Assembly: GCA_017412605.1 (NCBI GenBank)
Contig: JAFPWY010000011.1
Coordinates: 1 to 64,000, forward strand
Direction: 5' to 3'
Origin: Fibrobacter sp.
Lineage (GTDB): Bacteria; Fibrobacterota; Fibrobacteria; Fibrobacterales; Fibrobacteraceae
Length of the DNA: 64,000 bases
Positions 39,892 to 48,442 of this stretch are shown in pieces. Numbering within the stretch: position 1 is the stretch's first letter; every line of letters begins with the position of its first letter. The notes under the pieces were generated by a model. That model did no database searches and was not told where the DNA came from. It saw only the letters and a list, made by a program, of their open reading frames with translations. Both the position numbers and the translations under genes were made by a program.

Positions 39892-42087
39892 CTATTCTTC
39901 TTCTACTGGGTATGTTTTCGTTACTGGACTGATATACTCGGCTTTCATGCAGCGGATCGGTCGAGGCGTGGTTCTTTCGTCGTCTATGATTTTGAAAGAC
40001 AGTTCCCTTTCGTTATATGCAGGTCCGTCTGGAACATTGAGGATTTCGCTGAAGCTTGCGACGTTATGATGGTAGCCGGTGCTGCTCCTGAGTTCCACGA
40101 TGTCGTCGGTGCTCCAATAGGTAGCATAATGATGATAATACGCCGGTTCCCCTCCGACTTGTCTCGAGCAGATTGTCTCTACTATTTTCCCGTATTCGCC
40201 ACTTTGCCTCATGCTGCTTTCGCAGGCCGCGTCCTTTTCGGTTCGGATGCTTGATTTGACCGTATCGCCTTGGTCGAGTACAAGGGATAATCCGTATGAA
40301 TCGCGCCCTGGGGTTGTTTGCGGATTGCCTGCTTCAAACAGGCTTCCGAGATTTTCTGTCGGATTCGGTGCGTTTGCAATGTACTCCCATTCTTTCCTCT
40401 TGGGAATGTGCCAGCCGTCCGGGCATATGCCGACTGAATCGGCGTCTATGGCATTGGTCCAAAACAGGGTGTCGTTTTCTAGCGGGATGTCCAGGGCTTC
40501 GGACCAGGTATAGCGACTCTTTCCACCATATCTCAGGTCTTCGGCCATCCAGAGATGGTCTCGGACTATGACTGCGCGGTATTTGTTCCCGTCGCGCTCA
40601 TCTGTAAAGGTGGTAAACCACCTGTGCTTTGACGCATCGCATTCAAAGGTGTACCCGCTGATGTCCCCTTTTTCCCCGTCTGTTTCGCAATAGCCCAGCT
40701 CGTCTTCGATGGGGGTGAAGAGCCTCCAGTATTCATATTCGCAGACGAATGATTGATATTGGTAGGATTTCGGAATATCCCATACGACTTTCCTAGTGTA
40801 GGTTGTCCAGCTTCTTTCTGCGTTGCATATTCCGATGGCGCTATCCGGCATAATCATTTCTCGCCATGTGGGATTATAGCAGGTGTATTTTTTGCTGTTC
40901 AGGGAAACAATCTGGCCGTTTTTCTCCGCATTGCATTCGGAGTATACGTCTTCCACTTTGGAGGGTCTCCATGTGTCTGAATAGCAGGTGAACGTGGAAT
41001 CAAGATAAGTTGTGATTGTCTTGCTGCCGTTGTTGGCGCATGGGGGCAGGGCGTCTTTCGATGTCCCGTGATACCATTGACATTCGTTGAGCCGATAATC
41101 GGGGCGCCTGCACTTGCAGACGAACGCGGTATCGTTGTATATTCCCTTGTTGATTTCGATGACGTCCCCGTTGTTCTCGTAGTCGGAGTTGCTCTCGTTG
41201 CATTCCCCATATTCGTGGTTGAGGTACTGTTGTGTGGTGGCGCGGTCCCAGTCCCTTCTTTCCGTGCAGATGTAGTAAACGCTGTCAAGCATATTTAATT
41301 CGCCTTTCCGGGCATCGTCGCATTGGCCAAAGGCGCCGAAAGCCGAATTGATGTCGCTAATGCAGCGTACGAACAGATACGAGACTTCCTTTTGGTACCC
41401 AATAAGATCTATACCGACATTGTTTTTATCGAAATAGAAGGCCATCCATTCAACATCATTTTTCGTTACAGAATCGGAACTTGTCCAGAAATATATGGAT
41501 ATGTCTTCATATTCTCCAAAAGACTCTCCGTTGTAACCTCTGCCTCCAGGCTGGACATTGAATCCGTAGACATCCCCGCCGTTTCCATCGCTTATCCATC
41601 CGGTCTTGGATTTGAGGGCCCAGGCCTCGTCGTAATTGAAGTTTTTACTGACAGATTTGATCAGTTCGCGCCATTCCGCTACCGAGGGCAGGTGCCATCC
41701 GTCGGGGCACGCCTTCTTCGCTTCTTTTAATAGGTAAGCGGTCCCGTAAGGCCTCTGGACCGTGGAATCTAGGCCCTTGGAATAATCCAGGTTTTCTGCC
41801 ATCCAGGTATGGCCATCGATGGTGACTGTCGAGTATGTCTTCCCGTCGCGTCGGTCCTTGAACGAGCCCTTCGACACTTCGACGGTAATGTCGTTTTTGC
41901 CCTTGTTTGTGCCGGACTTGTCTTTTGAACCGTTTTTGCTGTCTTTGCCGCTGTCCGTGTCGCTGATTTTTTCTTCGTCTTGGGATTCGGTGTCGGTGCC
42001 GCTTCCGGAGCATCCGTTAAAGTGGCATAGGGAAAGCGCGAACATCAGGATTGCGAGAATTCTTGTAAGACAGGGCCTTGTATACAT
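39892..42087 (-). CDS. FISUMP lipoprotein with two paralogous domains and Cys modules between
   Basis: 731-residue lipoprotein (signal with lipobox NGC near 25-27) of the Fibrobacter succinogenes major paralogous family. After an acidic Lys/Ser linker come two FISUMP domains (about 83-245 and 495-725), each with DGKTYSTVTIDGHTWMAENL-like text and CPDGWHLP. Between them lie five to six modules of 40-50 residues, each with paired Cys and a CYxPTWR-like motif. FISUMP proteins are thought to be surface adhesins or carbohydrate-interacting proteins, but this is not proven. No ribosome site is seen; TATTTTTT ends 4 nt before the ATG. Confidence 0.85.
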   Translation of the reverse strand: MYTRPCLTRILAILMFALSLCHFNGCSGSGTDTESQDEEKISDTDSGKDSKNGSKDKSGTNKGKNDITVEVSKGSFKDRRDGKTYSTVTIDGHTWMAENLDYSKGLDSTVQRPYGTAYLLKEAKKACPDGWHLPSVAEWRELIKSVSKNFNYDEAWALKSKTGWISDGNGGDVYGFNVQPGGRGYNGESFGEYEDISIYFWTSSDSVTKNDVEWMAFYFDKNNVGIDLIGYQKEVSYLFVRCISDINSAFGAFGQCDDARKGELNMLDSVYYICTERRDWDRATTQQYLNHEYGECNESNSDYENNGDVIEINKGIYNDTAFVCKCRRPDYRLNECQWYHGTSKDALPPCANNGSKTITTYLDSTFTCYSDTWRPSKVEDVYSECNAEKNGQIVSLNSKKYTCYNPTWREMIMPDSAIGICNAERSWTTYTRKVVWDIPKSYQYQSFVCEYEYWRLFTPIEDELGYCETDGEKGDISGYTFECDASKHRWFTTFTDERDGNKYRAVIVRDHLWMAEDLRYGGKSRYTWSEALDIPLENDTLFWTNAIDADSVGICPDGWHIPKRKEWEYIANAPNPTENLGSLFEAGNPQTTPGRDSYGLSLVLDQGDTVKSSIRTEKDAACESSMRQSGEYGKIVETICSRQVGGEPAYYHHYATYWSTDDIVELRSSTGYHHNVASFSEILNVPDGPAYNERELSFKIIDDERTTPRPIRCMKAEYISPVTKTYPVEEE

Positions 42088-42091
42088 GATT

Positions 42092-42099
42092 AAAAAATA
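42092..42099 (-). promoter_or_regulatory. TAnnTTTT element 4 nt before the FISUMP gene
   Basis: TATTTTTT on the minus strand, then aatc and the ATG at 42087. It is a weaker match than the others because the area is a poly-A/T run. Confidence 0.3.
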
Positions 42100-42177
42100 A
42101 AAAAAGTCGATGTTTCTAACACGGATGTATTCAACGCCATGCGATACCGATGAAGATATTCGATATTGAATAACTTA

Positions 42178-42200
42178 GGGGCCTCCGGCCCCTTTTTCGT
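42178..42200 (+). terminator. Terminator-like hairpin without an assigned gene
   Basis: GGGGCC-TCC-GGCCCC followed by TTTTT on the plus strand, in the divergent gap between the FISUMP and TPR genes. Only an insignificant 14-codon frame (42125-42169) precedes it. Confidence 0.65.
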
Positions 42201-42223
42201 TTCTTTTTCGCCTTACTTTTTTG

Positions 42224-42231
42224 TATCTTTG
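42224..42231 (+). promoter_or_regulatory. TATCTTTG element 4 nt before the TPR lipoprotein gene
   Basis: Exact TAnnTTTG match, then cgct and the ATG at 42236. No ribosome site is present. Confidence 0.5.
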
Positions 42232-42235
42232 CGCT

Positions 42236-44149
42236 ATGCATTTTTGTCGCTACATTGCGCTCGCTTTTATTGTCCTCCTGTTCGAGGGCTGTACCTGCTG
42301 CGCGTACTTGAACCACATGTTCAATGCGGAGCGTCTTTACGACGAGGCGACGGAGATGCGCACGGCCCGTCTGGACAGTGTCCCGGACGAGACTGCCTCT
42401 AAGCCCGGCAACGAGGAGCGCGCCAAGTACGACAAGATTATAGAGAAGGGCTCCCGTGTCCTCGAACGTTTCCCCAAGAACAAGAAGCGTACCGCCGAGG
42501 CCGTGTTCCTTATCGGTGAATCCTTCAGGCACAAGGGCGAGTTCGACAAGGCTATCGTCAAGTACGACGAGTACGAGCGCTACTTTGCCGATTACGACTC
42601 CATGCGTGCGGTCGAATACCAGAGGGCCTACTGCCTTTACCGCACCCAGGAATACAACCTGAGCCGCTTCGCGCTGGAACCGGTTGTCGCCTCCAAGAAC
42701 CATCCCTACTATTTCCAGGGCTTGAACCTGATGTCGCTCCTGGATGAGCAGTCCGAGTCCCCGGACCAGGCCATCGATGCGCTCGAGGCGCTGCTTGCCG
42801 ATACGGCGGGTACCCCCTTCATGCGCGGCAAGGCGCACTTCCGCTTGGCTGGGCTTTATTTCGGCAAGGAAAACTGGGACAAGGCCCGCGAACATTACCG
42901 GGCCAAGGAAATCGAGAACCTGAACGTACGCGAGAAGCAGATTGCTGCCGAAAATGCCGCGGAGTGCCTCGTCAACAAGCAGGAATATTTGGCCGCCGCC
43001 GACGAATACAAGGCGCTCTACAAAGAAGAAGAATACGAGAAAAAGAGGCCGGACTATCTGGTCCGCATAGGCGAAATCCTGCTATTGGCCAAGCGCTATC
43101 CCGATGCGATTATCGTGCTGAACAAGGTGAACAACGAATATGTGCGCTCCGTCCATGCCGCAAGGAGCTATTTCGCCCTGGGTGATTACGAGCAGTCCAT
43201 CACGCTGGACTATGCGCATGCGATGGTCTATTACGATAGCAGCTATATCTCCTATTCTGCGTCGGAATGGGCTCGCAAGAGCCGTGAGCGTCGCGACGCC
43301 CTGAAGCGCCTCATTGCGATGCGCCAGCAGAATGACGACGACCTTAAGAAGGATTCCATTCCCAACGTGAAGAATTTCTTCAATGCGGAATTCCAGATTG
43401 CGGAACTCTTCCTCTTCAAGCTTTCCGAGGTGGACAGCGCCGTCAAGCGCCTGAACAGCGTTATCGAAGGGGATGAGGATTCCCTGAAGGTCATGCGCGC
43501 CACGTATGCGAGGGCCTTCATTTACGATGAATTCAAGCATGACCCGGACTCGGCGGAAATCCTCTATAAGCAGATTATCGAGAAGTACCCGAATACGGAT
43601 TATGCGAAGCAGGCGCAGGTGAACCTTGGTATGCGCGTCACGATGCAGACCGACGAGGACAAGGCGAAGGAACGCTACCTGCAGGCCGAAAGCCTTTGGA
43701 CCGCGGCGACGGAGATGCCTGTAGACCAGATGGAACGTGTGGATTCCGCCTATCTTGCCGCATTTACCGCATTCGACAGCCTTTATCAGGAATACCCGCA
43801 AACGCAGTCCGGTATCCAGGCGCTGTACATGAAGGCCGTGTATTTCTCGATGACGCCGGACCGTAAGGATAGCGCTGCGGCCATCTACAGGCAGTTGCGC
43901 AAGGATCATGGTTCTACGCCGTGGGGCAAGGAAGCCGCCAAGATTTTAAATACGCGCCTGTCGCTGTCCGATGACGACATTAAGCGCCTCCGCCGCAGGG
44001 TGGAGCAGTCTGTTGAACATATTGATAAACTCTCCAAGCAGTACTACGAGTCCTTGAGCAAGAAGCCCGAAGAAAAGAAGGCCGAAGTCAAGAGCCAGGA
44101 AGACGAGGTGCTCGAGAATACGTACAATAGTATGTACGACTTCGAGTAG
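42236..44149 (+). CDS. TPR-repeat lipoprotein
   Basis: 637-residue protein with a lipoprotein signal (MHFCRYIALAFIVLLFEGC, lipidated C19) and an almost all-helical body of tetratricopeptide units such as AEAVFLIGESFRHKGEFDKAI and AEILYKQIIEKYPNTDYAKQ, ending in a charged Lys/Glu tail. The layout resembles outer-membrane TPR scaffolds (YbgF/BamD-like) but is longer, and no specific family is certain. rlpA follows by 12 nt, so a role near the cell wall or division site is possible. Confidence 0.8.
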   Translation: MHFCRYIALAFIVLLFEGCTCCAYLNHMFNAERLYDEATEMRTARLDSVPDETASKPGNEERAKYDKIIEKGSRVLERFPKNKKRTAEAVFLIGESFRHKGEFDKAIVKYDEYERYFADYDSMRAVEYQRAYCLYRTQEYNLSRFALEPVVASKNHPYYFQGLNLMSLLDEQSESPDQAIDALEALLADTAGTPFMRGKAHFRLAGLYFGKENWDKAREHYRAKEIENLNVREKQIAAENAAECLVNKQEYLAAADEYKALYKEEEYEKKRPDYLVRIGEILLLAKRYPDAIIVLNKVNNEYVRSVHAARSYFALGDYEQSITLDYAHAMVYYDSSYISYSASEWARKSRERRDALKRLIAMRQQNDDDLKKDSIPNVKNFFNAEFQIAELFLFKLSEVDSAVKRLNSVIEGDEDSLKVMRATYARAFIYDEFKHDPDSAEILYKQIIEKYPNTDYAKQAQVNLGMRVTMQTDEDKAKERYLQAESLWTAATEMPVDQMERVDSAYLAAFTAFDSLYQEYPQTQSGIQALYMKAVYFSMTPDRKDSAAAIYRQLRKDHGSTPWGKEAAKILNTRLSLSDDDIKRLRRRVEQSVEHIDKLSKQYYESLSKKPEEKKAEVKSQEDEVLENTYNSMYDFE

Positions 44150-44161
44150 GTTGGATTCGCG

Positions 44162-44650
44162 ATGCAGAGGAATACGTTCCAGAAAGAGGGGGTGGCTCCG
44201 CGCAGGTGGACCTGCATCACGTTGCTCGTGTGTTTCCTTGCATCTGCTTTTGTGTTCCCGGGATGTGCAGGGAGTGCAAGCATCGCCTCGCGTCCGGGCT
44301 ATGACAGGGGGTATTCTTCCTCCAAGCACCCGACATCCAAGAAAAAGGCTCCCGTGGGGACAAAGATTACCGGGAGCGCGAGCTATTATGGCAAGGGCTT
44401 TGACGGCAAGAAGACCGCAAGCGGAGAAATCTTCAACCAGAACGCCTATACCTGTGCGCACAAGTCGCTCCCGTTCGGGACAAAACTTAGGGTTACGCGC
44501 AAGAGCAACGGCAAGAGCGTCGTCGTGCGCGTGAACGACCGCGGCCCCTACGCCGGGAAGCGCATCCTCGACTTGAGTACGGCCGCCGGCAAGGAACTCG
44601 GGCTAGACAAGTCCGGCCACGCCGAGGTCGAGGCCGAAGTCATCGAATAA
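44162..44650 (+). CDS. rlpA: RlpA-like septal lytic transglycosylase / double-psi beta-barrel lipoprotein
   Basis: 162-residue lipoprotein (lipobox VFPGC, C35) with a double-psi beta-barrel: GSASYYGKGFDGKKTASGE, FGTKLRVTRKSNGKSVVVRVNDRGPY and RILDLSTAAGKELG. The VNDRGPY Asp and the Glu of SGE correspond to catalytic residues of RlpA, which cuts peptidoglycan lacking stem peptides. The C-terminal SPOR domain of E. coli RlpA is absent. It is in an operon with the TPR lipoprotein upstream. Confidence 0.9.
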   Translation: MQRNTFQKEGVAPRRWTCITLLVCFLASAFVFPGCAGSASIASRPGYDRGYSSSKHPTSKKKAPVGTKITGSASYYGKGFDGKKTASGEIFNQNAYTCAHKSLPFGTKLRVTRKSNGKSVVVRVNDRGPYAGKRILDLSTAAGKELGLDKSGHAEVEAEVIE

Positions 44651-44701
44651 AAAATTTTTCGGGAAAAGCCGGATTGTCACTTTTTGACATTCCGGCGTAT
44701 T

Positions 44702-44709
44702 TATATTTG
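44702..44709 (+). promoter_or_regulatory. TATATTTG promoter element of the small unknown gene
   Basis: Exact TAnnTTTG match with TTTTTGACA about 15 nt upstream; the leader would be about 50 nt. Confidence 0.45.
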
Positions 44710-44765
44710 GTGTTCAGAAGAGCACTTGCTTTTTGTGCTTGAAAAACAGCCCTCAAAAGGAACGT

Positions 44766-45026
44766 ATGGAAAAGGAAGGTAAAAAAATGAAGAAAAGAAC
44801 GAAGGAAACTCCTTTTGGAAATTCTGGCAGCGCAATTATGGCTCCGGTCGAGCCCAGCCTCTGGAATACGGGTTTTTCGGCATTCAAGCGGCGTATTGGC
44901 GAACAGCTGCAGCTGTGCGGTTTTTCGGACGGGGTTGTCGATGACGATACACTGCTGCCCTTTTACCGCATGGGCGAAAGCGAGACGTATGTGCTCGGGG
45001 CCCTCGGCTGTCCTGTCGGGATGTAG
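44766..45026 (+). CDS. Small protein of unknown function (86 residues)
   Basis: A Lys/Glu-rich N-terminus precedes a mixed region with LWNTGFSAFKRRIGEQLQLCGF and a C-terminal GALGCPVGM. Two ATGs are possible: 44766 with AAAAGGA upstream, and 44787 with GGAAGG upstream. It has its own promoter-like TATATTTG. It is convergent with prmC, 17 nt apart. No family is recognised. Confidence 0.55.
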   Translation: MEKEGKKMKKRTKETPFGNSGSAIMAPVEPSLWNTGFSAFKRRIGEQLQLCGFSDGVVDDDTLLPFYRMGESETYVLGALGCPVGM

Positions 45027-45043
45027 GGCCTGCCGCTGTTTCC

Positions 45044-45943
45044 CTATTTAGCCCTGTAGCTTACGAAGCGGACATTGCCGCAGTAGTCCTTGTGGATTCC
45101 CTCGAATTTGAGCCAGGGGTAGTTCCCGGCTTCGGCTTTTAGAAGTTCGGCCTGTTCCGAACCGATTTCGAGGAGAATGGGGGCGCCTGCGGAAAGCTTG
45201 TTTTCGGTCTGCTGGAGCAGTTTGCGCACGAGGTCCAGTCCGTCGGGGCCGCCGTAGAGGGCGAGTTCCGGGTCGTACTTGTCGACTTCGGGCTGGAGCT
45301 TGCCCTTTTCCCCGTCGGGGATGTAGGGGAGGTTCGCGATAAGGCAATCAATTTTTGCCGCAGCGTCGCCTGCGGCCGTTGCCACGGCATCGCCAGTCAC
45401 CGCATCCAGCAGGTCGCCCTGCGCAAATTGCAGGGCCTCGGCTCCGTCGAGCCCGTTGGCTTGCGCGTTCTCGCGGGCAAGCGAAAGGGCGTTGTCCGAG
45501 ATGTCCGTTGCGAGGACTTTCGCTCCGGCGATTTCCTTCGCGCAGGCGATGGAAATCGCGGCTGTTCCCGTGCCCACTTCGACGATGAACGGTGCTTCAG
45601 CGCCCTTCAGGCGCTCGATCGCCATGTCCACAATGGACTCGGTTTCTGGGCGCGGGATCAGCGCCCGCGGGTCGCACTTGATGATGTGCCCGCGGAAGCT
45701 CGTGTCGCCCACGATGTGTTGCAGCGGTTCGCGGTTCGCACGGCGTGCGACCAGCGGCCGGAGCGTGTCGAGTTCGGCTGCCGTCAGGGGTTTCTCGAAA
45801 TTCAGGTACAGGTCCATGCGGCTTTTCATGCCGAGACCGTGACTGATGATGTATTCCGCGTCCAGGCGCGCGTCGGGAACGCCCTTGCGTTCGAAGAAGG
45901 CCTTGGTACGGTTCAGAATTTCAAGTACGGTCATCTGCGGCAT
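45044..45943 (-). CDS. prmC: Peptide chain release factor N5-glutamine methyltransferase
   Basis: 299-residue SAM-dependent methyltransferase: an N-terminal helical domain with DAEYIISHGLGM, the SAM site VEVGTGTAAISIACA, and the substrate motif NLPYIP in place of the usual NPPY. It methylates the Gln of the GGQ motif of release factors, and fittingly lies directly downstream of prfA (8 nt apart). RIPRPETE-type text (ALIPRPETE) is present. Confidence 0.93.
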   Translation of the reverse strand: MPQMTVLEILNRTKAFFERKGVPDARLDAEYIISHGLGMKSRMDLYLNFEKPLTAAELDTLRPLVARRANREPLQHIVGDTSFRGHIIKCDPRALIPRPETESIVDMAIERLKGAEAPFIVEVGTGTAAISIACAKEIAGAKVLATDISDNALSLARENAQANGLDGAEALQFAQGDLLDAVTGDAVATAAGDAAAKIDCLIANLPYIPDGEKGKLQPEVDKYDPELALYGGPDGLDLVRKLLQQTENKLSAGAPILLEIGSEQAELLKAEAGNYPWLKFEGIHKDYCGNVRFVSYRAK

Positions 45944-45951
45944 TAGGTACC

Positions 45952-47019
45952 CTAAGCGTTAAACTTTCCGAGCTTTTCCTGGGCGTTTGCCATCTGGAGC
46001 CCGTTGATGATTTCGTCAAGGTCGCCAGTAATCACCTTGTCCAGGTTGTACAAGGTAAGGCCGATGCGGTGGTCGGTCACGCGGTTCTGCGGGAAGTTGT
46101 AGGTGCGGATTTTCGCGCTGCGGTCGCCGGTACCCACCAGCGCCTTGCGGCTTGCGGCCTCTTCCTTTTCCTTCTTCGCGATGACCGCGTCCAAAATCTT
46201 GGAACGCAGCATTTCCATGGCGTGCAATCTGTTCTGCAGCTGGCTGCGCTCGGTCTGGCAGCTCACCACCACGCCTGTCGGGATATGGGTGAGTCGCACG
46301 GCGGAGTCCGTCTTGTTGATGTACTGTCCGCCCGCGCCCGAGGAACGGTAGGTGTCCATGTGGATGTCGGCTTCGCGGATCTCCACGTCGACTTCCTCGG
46401 CTTCGGGGAGGATGGCGACCGTCGCCGCCGACGTGTGTACGCGTCCCTGCGCTTCGGTCTCGGGCACGCGCTGTACGCGGTGTACGCCGCTTTCGAACTT
46501 GAGCGTGCCGTACACGCTGTCGCCCTCGATGAACACGCGGATTTCCTTGTATCCGCCCACGGTGCCTTCGCTTGCATCCTGCACGGTCATCTTCCAGCCC
46601 ATGCGGCTGCAGTAGCCCTGGTACATGCGGAATAGGTCGCCCGCGAACAGGGCCGATTCGTCGCCGCCGGTACCGCCGCGGATTTCGAGCGTGGCGTTGC
46701 GGTAGTCCCACGGGTCCTTCGGGACCATCAAAATCTGCAGTTCGTCGGTCAGTTCGGGGAGAGCCTTTTCGATTGTCGCAAGTTCTGCTTTTGCCATCGC
46801 GACCATCTCGGGATCGGAATCCCCGAGCGCCATTTTCCATTCTTCCTGGTCGTTAAGCATCTGCAGGTATTCCTTGGCCTTCAAAACGGCTTTTTCGATA
46901 CCCTTGTACTGCTTGTGAATCTTGTTGTAACGGGCCTGGTCGGCCAAAACATCGGGATTCCCGAGCTCCGATTCCAGTTCTTCGTACTTTTCAATGAGTT
47001 TGCGCGCTTTGTCTTTCAT
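45952..47019 (-). CDS. prfA: Peptide chain release factor 1
   Basis: 355-residue class I release factor. [20 protein letters not shown] contains the PxT-type codon-recognition motif (PET), marking it as RF1 rather than RF2 (which has SPF). [17 protein letters not shown] contains the catalytic GGQ. RF1 reads UAA and UAG. A TAAATTTA element ends 5 nt before the ATG and no ribosome site is seen. It forms an operon with prmC. Confidence 0.95.
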   Translation of the reverse strand: MKDKARKLIEKYEELESELGNPDVLADQARYNKIHKQYKGIEKAVLKAKEYLQMLNDQEEWKMALGDSDPEMVAMAKAELATIEKALPELTDELQILMVPKDPWDYRNATLEIRGGTGGDESALFAGDLFRMYQGYCSRMGWKMTVQDASEGTVGGYKEIRVFIEGDSVYGTLKFESGVHRVQRVPETEAQGRVHTSAATVAILPEAEEVDVEIREADIHMDTYRSSGAGGQYINKTDSAVRLTHIPTGVVVSCQTERSQLQNRLHAMEMLRSKILDAVIAKKEKEEAASRKALVGTGDRSAKIRTYNFPQNRVTDHRIGLTLYNLDKVITGDLDEIINGLQMANAQEKLGKFNA

Positions 47020-47024
47020 CAGGC

Positions 47025-47032
47025 TAAATTTA
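47025..47032 (-). promoter_or_regulatory. TAnnTTTG-like element 5 nt before prfA
   Basis: TAAATTTA on the minus strand, then gcctg and the ATG at 47019. Confidence 0.45.
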
Positions 47033-47235
47033 GAATATTCTCGGTTTATTGCCTACTTAGATGTCGGTTTCTTGGGAAAATGCCAATGTTAATTTTGTTT
47101 TTACATTGTAAAGTGTTGTATATCATACATTTTTGCCTTTGAAGCGATATAAAAATTTTTTTGAAATCAGTTCTTGAGAAAATGATATATATTTAGCCTT
47201 TAGAGAATGAAAAAACTTTTTTATAGAGGTTTACT

Positions 47236-48333
47236 ATGAAAAAACTCATTGGTTTGCTGGCTTGCGGCTCTCTCTGCATGTTTGCCGCTTGCTCCTCTGG
47301 CGATGACGACAACTCTATTACTCCGATTGCTAATAATTCGACGAGTAATAATAATGGCACGCCGACAAAAGAGTCCTGCGAGGCTATGGGAATGGCTCTG
47401 AACTTTGACCAGGCTTCGGGCCAGCTTTACTGTGGTCCGGCAACGCAGTCTTCTCCTGACATGCAGACGGGCTTGTCCAGTTCCTCTTTCGATCCGTATG
47501 GAACTTCCCAGACCCCGACGACTCAGCCGGGCATTACTCCGGTGGCGCAGTCTTCTTCTTCTGTACTTAACATTGTCCCGTCGACGACCGTGAGCAGCAG
47601 CTCCGCGCCTGCCGCGACGACTACTACGCCGACGACTACTACGCCGACCACGACGACGCCGACGACTACTACGCCGACGACCACGACGCCTGCTGACGAA
47701 GATGATGGCTTGTTCAAGCTCGGTCTGTGGGACGGCTCTAAGGGCACGAACCAGGTCCCGACCGGCAACAAGGACGGTGGCTACTGGTACTCCTATACCG
47801 ATAGTGGCAACAAGGGTGCCTCTACGCTCGAATGGGATGCTACGGCTGTGCCTGGCTCTACCTACAGCGACGATGATCTTTCCCCGATCATTACTGAATG
47901 CGGTGGCCTTTGTGGCAAGTTCGACCTGGTTGCCGGCGCCAACGAAGACTGCGCTCCCTATGTAGCGGTTGCCTTCAACTATGGCAAGACCGACAAGACT
48001 GCGGCCGATGCTACCAGCAGCAAGGGTATTTGCGTCACTTACAAGTCCACCATGGCTATCGAAGTCGACATGGGCCTCGGTTCCAAGGACGGTACCTACG
48101 GTTATAACCTCCCGGCTATTGTCTTGCCGAAGAGCTCCACTTTGACCACCGTAGATGCCAAGTGGAGTGAATTCCAGCAGCAGTGGGAAGGTGCGAAGGA
48201 TCTCACGGGTCCGGAAGCTGCAGAAATGCTCGCTGCCATCAAGTTCCAGATCAAGGGCTCTGCCGTCGGTGAAGACGAAGGCACAGGCACCTTCCTGATC
48301 ACACAGGTCGGTGGCTGGGGCCAGTGCAAATAA
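47236..48333 (+). CDS. Lipoprotein with Thr-Pro linker and carbohydrate-binding-like domain (copy 1)
   Basis: 365-residue lipoprotein (MKKLIGLLACGSLCMFAAC, lipidated C19). A low-complexity region with five TTTTP units (about 130-155) links it to a C-terminal domain (about 158-365) with four conserved Cys, WYSYTDSGNKGASTLEW and a final GTFLITQVGGWGQC. The domain looks like a beta-jelly-roll of the CBM/galactose-binding type, but the family is not certain. The next gene is a close paralogue in the same orientation. Promoter-like TATATTTA lies about 48 nt upstream, and GAGG is 9-12 nt before the ATG. Confidence 0.82.
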   Translation: MKKLIGLLACGSLCMFAACSSGDDDNSITPIANNSTSNNNGTPTKESCEAMGMALNFDQASGQLYCGPATQSSPDMQTGLSSSSFDPYGTSQTPTTQPGITPVAQSSSSVLNIVPSTTVSSSSAPAATTTTPTTTTPTTTTPTTTTPTTTTPADEDDGLFKLGLWDGSKGTNQVPTGNKDGGYWYSYTDSGNKGASTLEWDATAVPGSTYSDDDLSPIITECGGLCGKFDLVAGANEDCAPYVAVAFNYGKTDKTAADATSSKGICVTYKSTMAIEVDMGLGSKDGTYGYNLPAIVLPKSSTLTTVDAKWSEFQQQWEGAKDLTGPEAAEMLAAIKFQIKGSAVGEDEGTGTFLITQVGGWGQCK

Positions 48334-48361
48334 GCCTTAGTCAAGGATAAATAATTGTAAA

Positions 48362-48388
48362 AAGGACACCTTTGGGGGTGTCTTTTTT
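48362..48388 (+). terminator. Terminator between the two paralogous lipoprotein genes
   Basis: GGACACC/GGTGTC stem with a 6-nt loop, then TTTTTT. The two copies are therefore separate transcription units. Confidence 0.82.
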
Positions 48389-48442
48389 ATAAAGATTTAT
48401 ATATTTACTCATCATTCAAAAAAAAACACTTTTGAGGTTCTT

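Noticed and set aside
42131-42895. 254-codon minus-strand frame opposite the TPR lipoprotein
   Set aside because: The TPR frame on the plus strand has a lipoprotein signal and repeat motifs; the minus frame ends in a Lys-rich tail reading through promoter and terminator sequence.
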